Positions 24,654 through 33,503 of a stretch of DNA of 64,000 nt are shown in pieces. This stretch comes from Pedobacter foliorum (GTDB lineage Bacteria > Bacteroidota > Bacteroidia > Sphingobacteriales > Sphingobacteriaceae). The translations under genes and the position numbers were made by a program. The notes below the pieces were generated by a model. That model was not told the DNA's origin and made no database searches. It saw only the letters and a program-made list of their open reading frames with translations. Where the stretch lies: contig NZ_JABSNU010000018.1 in the NCBI RefSeq assembly GCF_013266735.1, positions 1 through 64,000 on the forward strand. Reading direction: 5' to 3'. Within the stretch, counting starts at the first letter, position 1. Each line of letters begins with the position of its first letter.

Positions 24654-25535
24654 TTATACGTCACAAATATTTACTGCTTCTCTTAACGATTTTATACCGT
24701 CTTTGTTTTTCGGGATAAATTCCTGAGCCAGGTATCCTTTAAAACCAGTTGCAACAATAGCTTTAATGACCGCAGGATAAAATAATTCCTGAGTATCATC
24801 AATCTCATGTCTTCCCGGTACACCGGCGGTATGGTAATGAGAAATGTACTGATGGTTATTTTGTATAGTACTGATTACATTTCCCTCATCAATTTGCATG
24901 TGGTAAATATCGTAAAGTAATTTAAAGTTTTCAGAACCTAGTCTTTTGCAAAGTTCAACACCCCAAGGAGTATTGTCACATTGATAATCTTTATGGTCAA
25001 CTTTACTGTTCAATAGTTCCATAACAACGATCACATTATGCTTTTCAGCAATGGGAAGTATTTGTTTTAAACCATCTACACAGTTTTTCCAACCGGTCTC
25101 ATTATCTTTTCCTCTGCGAGCTCCACTAAAGCAGATTAATTGCGAGTATCCTGCTTCAGCAACTCTTGGAATCATTTCAGAGTAGTTCTTAATCAGTGTT
25201 TCATGAAATTTAGGATCATTCCATCCATCATCTATACTGATTTCTGCACCGTTGCACATAGCAGAATATAAACCATGTTTTTTTAGCGTAGGCCAATCTT
25301 TTGGCCCAACAATGTCTATGGCTTTAATTCCGATTTTTTTGGCTTCAATACATAAAGTATCAAGGTCGATATTGCCGAAGCACCAACGACAAACAGAGTG
25401 GTTCACATTTCCTTTTAACATAGTTGACTGATATGGCTCAAGCGCAAAGGCCGGCAGAGCTGCCGAAACACCTAAAGCGGCGGTTCCGGCAACAATATTC
25501 TTCAGTGCAGATCTCCTGCTTAATTCTGGTTCCAT
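24654..25535 (-). CDS. Exported hydroxypyruvate-isomerase-like TIM-barrel protein
   Basis: A 293-residue TIM-barrel protein of the hydroxypyruvate isomerase/sugar isomerase-epimerase superfamily with a Tat-like leader (RRSALKNIVAGTAALGVSA, 7-25). Motifs: VVMELLNSKVDHKDYQC, LLYDIYHMQIDEGN, HYHTAGVPGRHEID, LAQEFIP, matching the Hyi-like metal site. It is probably periplasmic and acts on a keto sugar or its breakdown product in the pathway of this operon. It lies 38 bp after the MFS permease gene and 10 bp before the last TIM barrel gene. The role is inferred from family and context. Confidence 0.85.
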   Translation of the reverse strand: MEPELSRRSALKNIVAGTAALGVSAALPAFALEPYQSTMLKGNVNHSVCRWCFGNIDLDTLCIEAKKIGIKAIDIVGPKDWPTLKKHGLYSAMCNGAEISIDDGWNDPKFHETLIKNYSEMIPRVAEAGYSQLICFSGARRGKDNETGWKNCVDGLKQILPIAEKHNVIVVMELLNSKVDHKDYQCDNTPWGVELCKRLGSENFKLLYDIYHMQIDEGNVISTIQNNHQYISHYHTAGVPGRHEIDDTQELFYPAVIKAIVATGFKGYLAQEFIPKNKDGIKSLREAVNICDV

Positions 25536-25573
25536 TGTTTTAATTATCTAAGTTTTGATTTGGTTCAAATAGA

Positions 25574-26815
25574 TTAATGGGCAATTGCTTCCTCTTCAAT
25601 TTTCTTTTTGTCATTGAAGGTTAAAGCAAACAATAAGAAAACTACCAATGCAATACCTGATGGGATTAGCCATACCATTTTCCAGTCGGCAGCACCATTA
25701 GCACCTTTGTAGGTATCTGTAATCCAACCTGCAACTTCAAATCCGATAAGCATACCCACACCATATGTAGCTAAGGTAATTAATCCCTGAGCAGCACTTT
25801 TATATCTTTCACCAGCTTTTGAGTTGGTGTAGATCTGTCCTGATACAAAGAAGAAATCATAGCAAATACCGTGTAAAGCAATACCAATTAAGATCATAAA
25901 GCTAAGCTCTCCTGCATTTCCGTAGGCAAATAACAAATACCTAACAGACCATGCAAGCATACCCACAAGGATAGTTTTCTTAAATCCGTATTTCTTAAAG
26001 AAGAAAGGAATTAGTAGTAAAAACAACGCTTCTGAAATCTGGCCTATAGCCATTTTACCTGTTGGTCCTTCAACACCGATATTAGATAAGAAAGGGTGCG
26101 CATTTTGATAATAGAATGCCAGAGGGATACAAATAAGGATAGCAGAAACGAAAAATATAGCAAAGTTTTTGTCCTTTAACAGTTTCAATGCGTCAAGACC
26201 TAAGATGTCACTGATTTTTACCTTTTCACCTGCAGCCACTTTTGGTGGAGTTTTAGGTAGCGTGAAACTAAATAAGCCTAAAGCTAATGAAGCAATACCA
26301 GCCATAAGGAATGTGTTTTTCAATAAACCTGCAGATAAAGCTTCAGGTGAATCCCAAACAAACAAATAACTAATAATTAATCCGGCAGCGATCCAGCCTA
26401 TAGTTCCAAAGATTCTAATATTAGCAAACTCTTTTTCAGGATCTTTCATTTGATTAAATGAAACTGAATTTACCAAAGCAAGTGTTGGCATATAAAGAAT
26501 CATGTAGCCTAATACGTAAGGATAAAAAACAGAGATATCTGTAGCAGTATACATTTGATACATCAATGCAGCTCCAAGTAGGTGTAAAACACCAAGGATT
26601 TTTTCAGCATTAAAAAACCTATCAGCAATTAAGCCAATAATAAAAGGAGCTACAATAGCTCCCCATGATTGGGTAGAAAAAACAGCGGCAGTTTCTGAAC
26701 CGGAAGCAGAAAGATTCTTGTCCAGAAAAGTACCTAAGGTAACAAACCATGATCCCCAGATAAAAAATTCCAGGAACATCATGATTGAAAGTTTGACACG
26801 ATTAGTCGTATTCAT
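25574..26815 (-). CDS. MFS permease, NupG/nucleoside:H+ symporter-like family
   Basis: A 413-residue inner membrane transporter with about 12 helices. The start RVKLSIMMFLEFFIWGSWFV and the motif NSVSFNQMKDPEKEFANIRI (about 115-135) are typical of the NupG-like branch of the major facilitator superfamily, whose Bacteroidota members are often found in sugar clusters and annotated as nucleoside permeases. In this operon the cargo is more likely a sugar or keto sugar released in the periplasm than a nucleoside. The start is ATG 26815; the DUF1080 gene is 32 bp upstream and the Hyi-like gene 38 bp downstream. Confidence 0.88.
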   Translation of the reverse strand: MNTTNRVKLSIMMFLEFFIWGSWFVTLGTFLDKNLSASGSETAAVFSTQSWGAIVAPFIIGLIADRFFNAEKILGVLHLLGAALMYQMYTATDISVFYPYVLGYMILYMPTLALVNSVSFNQMKDPEKEFANIRIFGTIGWIAAGLIISYLFVWDSPEALSAGLLKNTFLMAGIASLALGLFSFTLPKTPPKVAAGEKVKISDILGLDALKLLKDKNFAIFFVSAILICIPLAFYYQNAHPFLSNIGVEGPTGKMAIGQISEALFLLLIPFFFKKYGFKKTILVGMLAWSVRYLLFAYGNAGELSFMILIGIALHGICYDFFFVSGQIYTNSKAGERYKSAAQGLITLATYGVGMLIGFEVAGWITDTYKGANGAADWKMVWLIPSGIALVVFLLFALTFNDKKKIEEEAIAH

Positions 26816-26847
26816 ATTGGGTTTTTGTTAATCTTTAAAAGTATAAA

Positions 26848-27543
26848 TTACAGTTCTTTAATCACAATGTTACGGTACCAAACAGCATCACCATGATCCT
26901 GAAGTGCTATTTTTCCTGATTTGAAGGTTCCAAAACCGTCCCATCCACCAAATTTACTTTTTGATACCAGATTTTTCCAATTTTCATCCCAAAGCGTAGT
27001 AGTTACTACTTTAACGCCATTAAGCTTTAATTCAAGGGCTCCGTTGTTACTGATTACTTCAGCTGTATTCCATTCTCCAACAGGTTTTACCGGTTCAGAG
27101 CTACTTTTAACAAGATCATACAAATCTCCCGCTCTATGCTTGGTTATTTTTCCGTCCGGGTGACCGTCGTTATCTAAAACCTGCATTTCTAAACCTGTAC
27201 TGTAAGTAGCACCATATTTTTTAGGGTCTTCATGTACATAGAAAATAATACCGCTATTAGATTTCGGAGCTACCTTCCATTCCAGTTTTAAGTGAAAGTT
27301 ACTGTATTCCTTATCCGTTACTAAATCACCCCCACCTTCATTTTCTCCTTTAGGATCAAAATGAAGTGTACCGTTTTCTATTTTCCATTTACTGCCGGCG
27401 GTTGTTTTTCCATATGTGTGCCATCCGGAAGTGGTTTTACCATCAAATAGCTTGGTAAAACCTTTTGTACCTTTTTGACTTTTCGTGCTACTGCAGCTCA
27501 TTATTGTAGTTAAGATAAGCGCAGAGAAAATGTATTTTTTCAT
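26848..27543 (-). CDS. DUF1080 lipoprotein, 3-keto-glycoside hydrolase family
   Basis: The protein has 231 residues. A lipoprotein signal ends at C17 (TTIMSC); the rest is a single concanavalin-like jelly-roll of Pfam PF06439, recently named 3-keto-disaccharide hydrolase. Motifs: GFTKLFDGKTTSGW, LVTDKEYSNFHLKLEWKV, NSGIIFYVHEDP, GEWNTAEVISN, DHGDAVWYRNIVIKEL. In the known pathway a dehydrogenase first oxidises a glycoside at C3 and a DUF1080 protein then cleaves the labile bond. The GMC dehydrogenase genes in the same operon fit that exactly. It would sit on the outside of the inner membrane or in the outer membrane. The start is ATG 27543. Confidence 0.9.
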   Translation of the reverse strand: MKKYIFSALILTTIMSCSSTKSQKGTKGFTKLFDGKTTSGWHTYGKTTAGSKWKIENGTLHFDPKGENEGGGDLVTDKEYSNFHLKLEWKVAPKSNSGIIFYVHEDPKKYGATYSTGLEMQVLDNDGHPDGKITKHRAGDLYDLVKSSSEPVKPVGEWNTAEVISNNGALELKLNGVKVVTTTLWDENWKNLVSKSKFGGWDGFGTFKSGKIALQDHGDAVWYRNIVIKEL

Positions 27544-27570
27544 TATATGTTTTAAAATGTTCTTTATTTA

Positions 27571-29028
27571 TTATGCTCCCAATGTCCAGCCTTTGCGATA
27601 TTCACGTTTCACGTATTGGTTCACATCATCCAGGTTAGTAACCTTCATCTGGTCATTATCCCAAAGTAATTTAATGTTACGACCAGGGTATGAGATTTTT
27701 CCTTCACTGTTTTTACGTTGAACATCAACACCACGAATAGCAAGATTTGCCATTAATAAAGCTTCAGTAAGTGGTCCTGCAATTTCAAAAGGAGAGCTTA
27801 CTTCTTGTTTGCCATAACCGGCAATAGCAGCTTCAACCCATTGTTTGTAGTGACCATTTGCTCCACCTTGTACACGAGCAAATTTTTGTGCTACCTTGAT
27901 GTCTTTGTTTTTGGTTAATGGAAGTAATTTTGGATTTGCGCTATAAGTTTCGCACATCATTTTACCTTTTGTACCAACAAATAAGGTTCCGTTACCTCCG
28001 TCTCCAAAGGTTTCGTTTGCCTGTAATTCTTCTGGTCTTTCAGGTTGAATACCACCATCCATCCAATGTACAGTAACATCACCCTTGGTTTTAGTCGTTT
28101 TAGGGAATTTTAAGGTTACATGGCTTGATGGAGGACAGCTATCAGGGAAATATCCTCTTTTAAACTCATCCACATATACAGAACCAACACTAGCTTGAAC
28201 TTCGCTCGCATATTTTAAATTCAAAACACTGAACGGAGCTTCAAGCAAGTGGCAGCCCATATCACCAAGTGCACCAGTACCGTAATCCCACCAGCCACGC
28301 CAGTTAAACGGAACCAATTTATCTACATAGTCTTTGTATGGAGCAGTACCTAACCAAAGATCCCAATCAAGATCTGATGGTACCTGAGCTTTGTTAGCCG
28401 ACCATGGAATACCCTGAGGCCATACCGGACGATCTGTCCATGCATAAACCGTGTGTACATCTCCAATCAATCCTGCATCATACCATTCTTTCATTTGTCT
28501 GGGCCCATCGTTAGATGCACCCTGATTTCCCATTTGGGTAACCACTTTATATTTTTTGGCAGCAGCTGTTAAAGCTCTTGCCTCATAAATATCATGAGTT
28601 AAGGGTTTTTGCACATACACATGCTTACCTAATTGCATCGCTGCAAGGGCAATAATGGCATGGTTATGATCTGGAGTAGAAACAGAAACAGCATCAAAAT
28701 TTTTAGCTTCTTTATCCATCAACTCACGCCAGTCTCTGTAATATTTAGCTTTAGGGAAAGCTTTTACACTTGCTGCAGCTCTTGAATCATGCACGTCGCA
28801 TAAGAAACCGATATCGGCCTTTCCGCTTTTTGCAAATTCAGCAATATCAGACTGACCTTTTCCGCCTGCACCAATTCCTGCTACAATTAACCTGTCGCTA
28901 GGAGCTAAAAATCCTTTTCCACCCAAAACATGACGCGGAACTATCATAAATGCAGAGGCAGCAATAGCTGATGTTTTTAGAAAACTACGTCTGTTTGTAG
29001 CATTCTGATCTTTTTTTGTTTCTTCCAT
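27571..29028 (-). CDS. Exported Gfo/Idh/MocA oxidoreductase
   Basis: A 485-residue protein with a Tat leader (RRSFLKTSAIAASAFMIVP, about 13-31). The N-terminal Rossmann domain has GIGAGGKGQSD (about 51-61) and the family signature YVQKPLTHD (EKP-type, here QKP). A long C-terminal alpha/beta domain carries the usual substrate pocket (LGDMGCHLLEAPF). Exported members keep a tightly bound NAD(P) and act in the periplasm. In this operon it could oxidise or reduce a sugar at C3 or turn over a keto intermediate. A shorter signal-less relative is encoded at 30622-31782 in the same operon. The start is ATG 29028. Confidence 0.9.
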   Translation of the reverse strand: MEETKKDQNATNRRSFLKTSAIAASAFMIVPRHVLGGKGFLAPSDRLIVAGIGAGGKGQSDIAEFAKSGKADIGFLCDVHDSRAAASVKAFPKAKYYRDWRELMDKEAKNFDAVSVSTPDHNHAIIALAAMQLGKHVYVQKPLTHDIYEARALTAAAKKYKVVTQMGNQGASNDGPRQMKEWYDAGLIGDVHTVYAWTDRPVWPQGIPWSANKAQVPSDLDWDLWLGTAPYKDYVDKLVPFNWRGWWDYGTGALGDMGCHLLEAPFSVLNLKYASEVQASVGSVYVDEFKRGYFPDSCPPSSHVTLKFPKTTKTKGDVTVHWMDGGIQPERPEELQANETFGDGGNGTLFVGTKGKMMCETYSANPKLLPLTKNKDIKVAQKFARVQGGANGHYKQWVEAAIAGYGKQEVSSPFEIAGPLTEALLMANLAIRGVDVQRKNSEGKISYPGRNIKLLWDNDQMKVTNLDDVNQYVKREYRKGWTLGA

Positions 29029-29054
29029 GGTTCTATTTGGTTAGGTAGGTTGAA

Positions 29055-29543
29055 TTATTTTTTAAGTGATAAAATATATTTTACCATTTCTTTTGCATCG
29101 TCTTTACTCAATCCCGGGTGAGGAGTCATTGGAATTGCACCCCAAACACCTTGTCCACCAGCAATGATTTTATCAGCAAGGTGCTCAATGTTTTCGTCAG
29201 TTGCAGGGTATTTACCAGCAACGTTCACGTAAGCAGGACCAACAAGTTTTTGCGTTTTACTGTGACATGCTAAACAGTCAGATTTACCCAGTAGTGCTTC
29301 GCCCTTCATTTTTGCAGCTGGAGCAGCTGGTGCTTCAACAGCCGGAGCAGCTTCTTTTGTCTCAGTTGAAGCAGCCGGTGGTGCCTCAACAGTTACGGTT
29401 GCTTTTGCTGACGTGTCTGTTGTAGCATGCGTTGCAGTAGAAGCAGAATCTGCAGCTTTATTTGCAGCAGCTCTTTCTTCCGGACTTGCACATGAGGCCA
29501 TAAAGAGTGCTAAACAGCCTAAACCTAATAGTGTTCTTTTCAT
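29055..29543 (-). CDS. Lipoprotein cytochrome c with Ala/Pro/Thr-rich tether
   Basis: The protein has 162 residues. A lipoprotein signal ends at C18 (LFMASC), then come about 60 residues rich in Ala, Thr, Pro and Glu, a flexible tether. A class I cytochrome c domain follows with heme motif CLACH (90-94) and the probable axial methionine M139 in AIPMTPHPG. It most likely carries electrons from the GMC dehydrogenase of this operon to the respiratory chain. The start is ATG 29543. It lies 16 bp after the signal-less TIM barrel gene and 26 bp before the exported Gfo/Idh/MocA gene. Confidence 0.93.
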   Translation of the reverse strand: MKRTLLGLGCLALFMASCASPEERAAANKAADSASTATHATTDTSAKATVTVEAPPAASTETKEAAPAVEAPAAPAAKMKGEALLGKSDCLACHSKTQKLVGPAYVNVAGKYPATDENIEHLADKIIAGGQGVWGAIPMTPHPGLSKDDAKEMVKYILSLKK

Positions 29544-29559
29544 TGTTGTGTTGTATTAA

Positions 29560-30612
29560 TTATAAACCTAAAATTCTATTATTGAAGTCATCATCACCTC
29601 CAGAAGCAGCGAAATCATCGAATGCTTTGTTGGTTACTTTAATGATATTCTTTTTAATGAATTCAGCACCTTCTCTGGCGCCAACTTCAGCATCCTTAAT
29701 GCAGCATTCCCATTCCATTACAGCCCATCCTTTGTAATCATACTGCGCAAGTTTACTAAATATGGTTTTGAAATCTACTTGTCCATCACCAGGAGAACGA
29801 TACCTTCCGGCACGGTTTGCCCAGCTTTGGTAACCACCAAATGTTCCTTGTTTACCTGTAGCATTAAATTCAGAATCTTTAACATGGAATGCTTTTATAC
29901 GCTCATGATAAAAATCGATATACTGGATATAATCAAGTTGTTGTAATACAAAGTGAGATGGATCGTAAAGTAAGCAGGCACGTGGGTGATTGTTTACTTT
30001 TTCAAGGAACATCTCATAAGTGATTCCATCAAAAAGATCTTCTCCCGGGTGTATTTCGTAACAAACATCTACACCACAAGTATCAAATTCATTTAATATT
30101 GGAGTCCACCTTTTTGCAAGCTCAGTAAAAGCAGCGTCTACTAATCCTTCCGGGCGTTGAGGCCATGGGTGGAACATATGCCATAGTAGTGAACCACTAA
30201 AAGTAGCATGTGCATTTAAACCAAGATTTTGAGAAGCTTTTGCAGCATATTTTAATTGCTGCACAGCCCATTCAGTTCTAGCTTTAGGATTGTTTTTATA
30301 CTGCTCAGGAGCAAAAGCATCAAAAGCAAGGTCATATGCCGGATGTACCGCAACTAACTGACCTTGTAAGTGAGTTGATAGTTCAGTGATTTCCAATCCG
30401 TATGATCTAACCTTTCCGGTTAATTCATCAGCATAGGTTTTGCTTTCTGCTGCTTTTTGAAGGTCAATAAACCTTGCGTCAAGCGTGGGTACCTGGATAC
30501 CCTTAAAGCCTAAGCCAGCCGCCCACTCACAAATAGCATCTAAAGAATTAAATGGAGCCTCGTCACCAATAAATTGGGCAAGAAAAACTCCGGGGCCTTT
30601 AAGTGTCGTCAT
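29560..30612 (-). CDS. Sugar phosphate isomerase/epimerase family TIM barrel, no signal
   Basis: A 350-residue xylose-isomerase-like TIM-barrel protein without an export signal (starts TTLKGPGVFLAQF), hence probably cytoplasmic. Motifs: GFKGIQVPTLD, HATFSGSLLWHMFHPWPQRP, CYEIHPGEDLFDG, LLYDPSHFVLQQLDY, AFHVKDSEFN, WAVMEWEC. The Glu/Asp/His/Glu set is the normal metal site. It lies 9 bp after the signal-less Gfo/Idh/MocA gene; this pairing (oxidoreductase plus TIM barrel) occurs widely in inositol and keto-sugar metabolism. It may complete the conversion of imported keto sugar to a normal metabolite. Confidence 0.88.
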   Translation of the reverse strand: MTTLKGPGVFLAQFIGDEAPFNSLDAICEWAAGLGFKGIQVPTLDARFIDLQKAAESKTYADELTGKVRSYGLEITELSTHLQGQLVAVHPAYDLAFDAFAPEQYKNNPKARTEWAVQQLKYAAKASQNLGLNAHATFSGSLLWHMFHPWPQRPEGLVDAAFTELAKRWTPILNEFDTCGVDVCYEIHPGEDLFDGITYEMFLEKVNNHPRACLLYDPSHFVLQQLDYIQYIDFYHERIKAFHVKDSEFNATGKQGTFGGYQSWANRAGRYRSPGDGQVDFKTIFSKLAQYDYKGWAVMEWECCIKDAEVGAREGAEFIKKNIIKVTNKAFDDFAASGGDDDFNNRILGL

Positions 30613-30621
30613 GATGTTTCT

Positions 30622-31782
30622 TTATATTTTAAAATCCGACCATTTTTGATCTGACTGGCTAGAAGCCACTACGGTGTCAATAAATGCCATACCTCTTACA
30701 CCATCTTCCACTTTAGGGAAATCAAGCATAGCTTCGGTAGGGGTTGTTCCATGAATTTTTGCAGAAACAGTTAATGCAAAATTTCTGTAGATATTAGCAA
30801 ATGCCTCTAAGTAACCTTCTGGGTGACCGCCCGGTACACGAGTGTTGTGTTTAGCTATATCAGAAAGGTAAGCCTGACCAGCACGATAAATTTGTGCAGG
30901 CTCGTTAAGCCATTTTAAAGTAAGGGTATTAGGTTCTTGTTGATTCCATTCTAAACCGCCTTTTTCACCATACACTCTAATTTTTAATGCATTTTCTTCA
31001 CCTGCAGCAACCTGAGATGCAACCAATACACCATTTGCTCCATTGTCGAATTTAAGCAAAACGTTTCCATCATCATCAAGACCTCTGCCTTCAACAACAA
31101 TGTTCAAATCAGCACATAATTTAGTGATTTTAGCACCAGAAATATATTCAGCTAATTGAGCAGCGTGAGTACCTATATCACCCATGCAACCGCTTTTTCC
31201 ACTTTTCTTAGGGTCTGTACGCCAAGCAGCGCCAGCATTTCCTTCTCTTTCAGTAAGTGTACTTAACCAACCTTGAGGATATTCAACTAATACTTTTCTG
31301 ATAGCACCTAGTTTTCCCTCTTTAACCATTTGTTTGGCTTGTTTTACCATAGGGTAGCCAGAGTAGGTATGAGTTAAGCATAAAATCAAACCTGTCTCTT
31401 CTACTTTTTGTTGAAGCAATTTAGCTTCTTCAAGAGATAAAGCGATTGGTTTTTCAATTACTACGTTAAACCCATGATCTAATGCCATCATTGCAGGAGC
31501 AAAGTGAGCAAAATTTGGGGTAACAATCGTTACAAAGTCAATACGTTTGTCGGCGGGCAATTTACTTTCCTTTTCAATCATCTCCTCAAAGTTCATATAA
31601 ACCCTGTCTTCCGGTAGGAATAACATCTCGCCAGATTCTTTGGCGATTTCCGGGTTAATACTCAATGCTCCGCAGCAAAATTCTACCTGGCCGTCAATGT
31701 TAGCGGCAATACGATGAACTGCACCGATAAACGCGTCTTTACCGCCGCCTACCATGCCCATTCTAATTTTTCTTGTTTTCAT
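30622..31782 (-). CDS. Gfo/Idh/MocA oxidoreductase, cytoplasmic
   Basis: A 386-residue NAD(P)-dependent oxidoreductase with no signal peptide. The Rossmann start is IRMGMVGGGKDAFIGAVHR (6-24) and the EKP signature is VVIEKPIALSLEEA; the active-site helix is GCMGDIGTHAAQLAEY. Known relatives reduce or oxidise C3 or other hydroxyls of sugars, including 3-keto sugars (ThuB-like). It probably reduces imported 3-keto glucose or a related compound in the cytoplasm. The start codon overlaps the stop of the GMC gene by one base (TAATG), so the two are translationally coupled. Confidence 0.9.
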   Translation of the reverse strand: MKTRKIRMGMVGGGKDAFIGAVHRIAANIDGQVEFCCGALSINPEIAKESGEMLFLPEDRVYMNFEEMIEKESKLPADKRIDFVTIVTPNFAHFAPAMMALDHGFNVVIEKPIALSLEEAKLLQQKVEETGLILCLTHTYSGYPMVKQAKQMVKEGKLGAIRKVLVEYPQGWLSTLTEREGNAGAAWRTDPKKSGKSGCMGDIGTHAAQLAEYISGAKITKLCADLNIVVEGRGLDDDGNVLLKFDNGANGVLVASQVAAGEENALKIRVYGEKGGLEWNQQEPNTLTLKWLNEPAQIYRAGQAYLSDIAKHNTRVPGGHPEGYLEAFANIYRNFALTVSAKIHGTTPTEAMLDFPKVEDGVRGMAFIDTVVASSQSDQKWSDFKI

Positions 31783-33485
31783 TAAATGTTACCTTTTTTT
31801 AATTCACTAACAGCAAAATCACAAGCTCTTGCTGTTAAAGCCATATATGTTAATGATGGATTCTGACATGCAGCTGAAGTCATGCAAGAACCGTCTGTTA
31901 CAAATACATTTTTTACCTCATGCATCTGATTCCATTTGTTTAATACTGAAGTTTTTGGATCATGTCCCATACGGGCAGTTCCCATTTCGTGTATAGCCAT
32001 ACCCGGAGCAGATCCATTGTCATAAGTGTTTACGTCTTTAATTCCTGATGCCTCAAGCATTTCTGCAGCATCATTCATCATGTCAACACGCATTTTTTGT
32101 TCGTTATCTTTAAATTCGCAATCAATAGCCAATACAGGTTGACCCCATTTGTCTTTCTTGCTTTTGTCTATATATACACGGTTTTCGAAATATGGAAGAG
32201 ATTCGCCGAAACCTCCCAATCCCATGCTCCATGCACCAGGTGTAGTCATTTGATCTTTAAATTCTGCACCAAATGCCATTTCAGCAACATCGGCATGCCA
32301 GTTGCCTCTGCTTGCACCACCCTGATAACCAAAGCCCCTTACATAGTCACGTTTATCATTGCCCATGTTTCTATATCTAGGGATATAGATTCCATTAGCC
32401 CTGCGTCCATAAGTGTATTTATCGTCAAAACCTTCCGCTCTTCCCGAAGCACCACAACGGAAGTGATGATCCATTAAGTTGTGGCCCAACTGTCCGCTGC
32501 CATTACCTAATCCTTCAGGGAATTCGGCAGATGTAGAGTTAAGTAATAGGAAAGTAGATCCTAAAGTAGATCCATTTACAAAAACGATCTTTGCAAAATA
32601 TTCTATAGTTTCTTTTGTTTCAGAATCAATTACTACAACACCTTTTGCTTTTTGAGTTTCTTTATCATAGATAATGGTATTTACCAACGAGAAAGGACGT
32701 AAAGTGAGATTGCCTGTTGCCACCGCAGCAGGTAGGGTAGATGATTGAGTACTGAAATAAGCTCCAAACGGACAGCCTCTGCTACAAAGATCACGGTATT
32801 GGCAAGATCCTCTTCCTCCATGAGGAACAGTTAAATTGGCTGTGCGGCCAATTGTCATGATTCTCGACTTTTTCCACTTATCTTCAATACGTTTCTTTAC
32901 ATCTTTCTCAACACAGTTCATCTCCATTGGAGGCAAAAAATGCCCGTCAGGTAATGCCGGCCAGCCCTCTACTTGTCCACTGATACCTGCAAATTTCTCT
33001 ACATAATCGTACCACGGAGCAAGGTCTTTATATCTGATAGGCCAGTCTACACCATGACCGTCTTTAAGGTTGTCTTCAAAGTTAAGGTCACTAAAACGAT
33101 AGCTCTGTCTGCCCCACATTAATGACTTTCCACCTACGTGGAATCCACGGTACCAATCGAAACGTTTAATTTCTGTGTATGGGCATTCAAGGTCATTAAC
33201 CCAATAGCTCTCATTAAATTCCGAGTATGGGTAATCTCTTTTTTGTACCGGATGTGTTTCTTTTTGCGCTTCCGTTATTCTGCCACGGTGTTCAAATTCC
33301 CATGGCTTTTTGGTAGCTGTAGTATAATCTTTTATGTGCTCAATGTTTCTTCCTCTTTCAAGTAATAAAACTTTTAAGCCCTTTTCTGTTAGTTCCTTTG
33401 CTGCCCAACCGCCGCTAATTCCCGATCCTACAACAATGGCATCATATGTATTATTAGCTGTCGCTTTAGTATTTAAATTGCTCAT
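31782..33485 (-). CDS. GMC-family FAD dehydrogenase, probable glycoside 3-dehydrogenase large subunit
   Basis: A 567-residue flavoprotein. FAD-binding GSGISGGW is at 20-27, the GMC C-terminal active-site region contains IHEMGTARMG, and NPSLTYMALTAR closes the fold. Three cysteines spaced C228-x5-C234-x3-C238 followed by PFGA match the [3Fe-4S] motif of FAD-dependent glucose dehydrogenase complexes, so electrons can leave to a cytochrome. It has no signal of its own; large subunits of this class are exported piggyback with the Tat-bearing small subunit, encoded 18 bp upstream here. With DUF1080 downstream, oxidation of a glycoside at C3 is the best reading. Sorbitol or gluconate dehydrogenase activity is the alternative. 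Confidence 0.9.
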   Translation of the reverse strand: MSNLNTKATANNTYDAIVVGSGISGGWAAKELTEKGLKVLLLERGRNIEHIKDYTTATKKPWEFEHRGRITEAQKETHPVQKRDYPYSEFNESYWVNDLECPYTEIKRFDWYRGFHVGGKSLMWGRQSYRFSDLNFEDNLKDGHGVDWPIRYKDLAPWYDYVEKFAGISGQVEGWPALPDGHFLPPMEMNCVEKDVKKRIEDKWKKSRIMTIGRTANLTVPHGGRGSCQYRDLCSRGCPFGAYFSTQSSTLPAAVATGNLTLRPFSLVNTIIYDKETQKAKGVVVIDSETKETIEYFAKIVFVNGSTLGSTFLLLNSTSAEFPEGLGNGSGQLGHNLMDHHFRCGASGRAEGFDDKYTYGRRANGIYIPRYRNMGNDKRDYVRGFGYQGGASRGNWHADVAEMAFGAEFKDQMTTPGAWSMGLGGFGESLPYFENRVYIDKSKKDKWGQPVLAIDCEFKDNEQKMRVDMMNDAAEMLEASGIKDVNTYDNGSAPGMAIHEMGTARMGHDPKTSVLNKWNQMHEVKNVFVTDGSCMTSAACQNPSLTYMALTARACDFAVSELKKGNI

Positions 33486-33503
33486 TTTAATGCTATAAAA
33501 GGT

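Noticed and set aside
29055-29543. Cytochrome gene as a low-complexity false frame
   Set aside because: The Ala/Thr/Pro run looked suspicious, but the lipobox, CLACH heme site and axial Met show a real lipoprotein cytochrome c.
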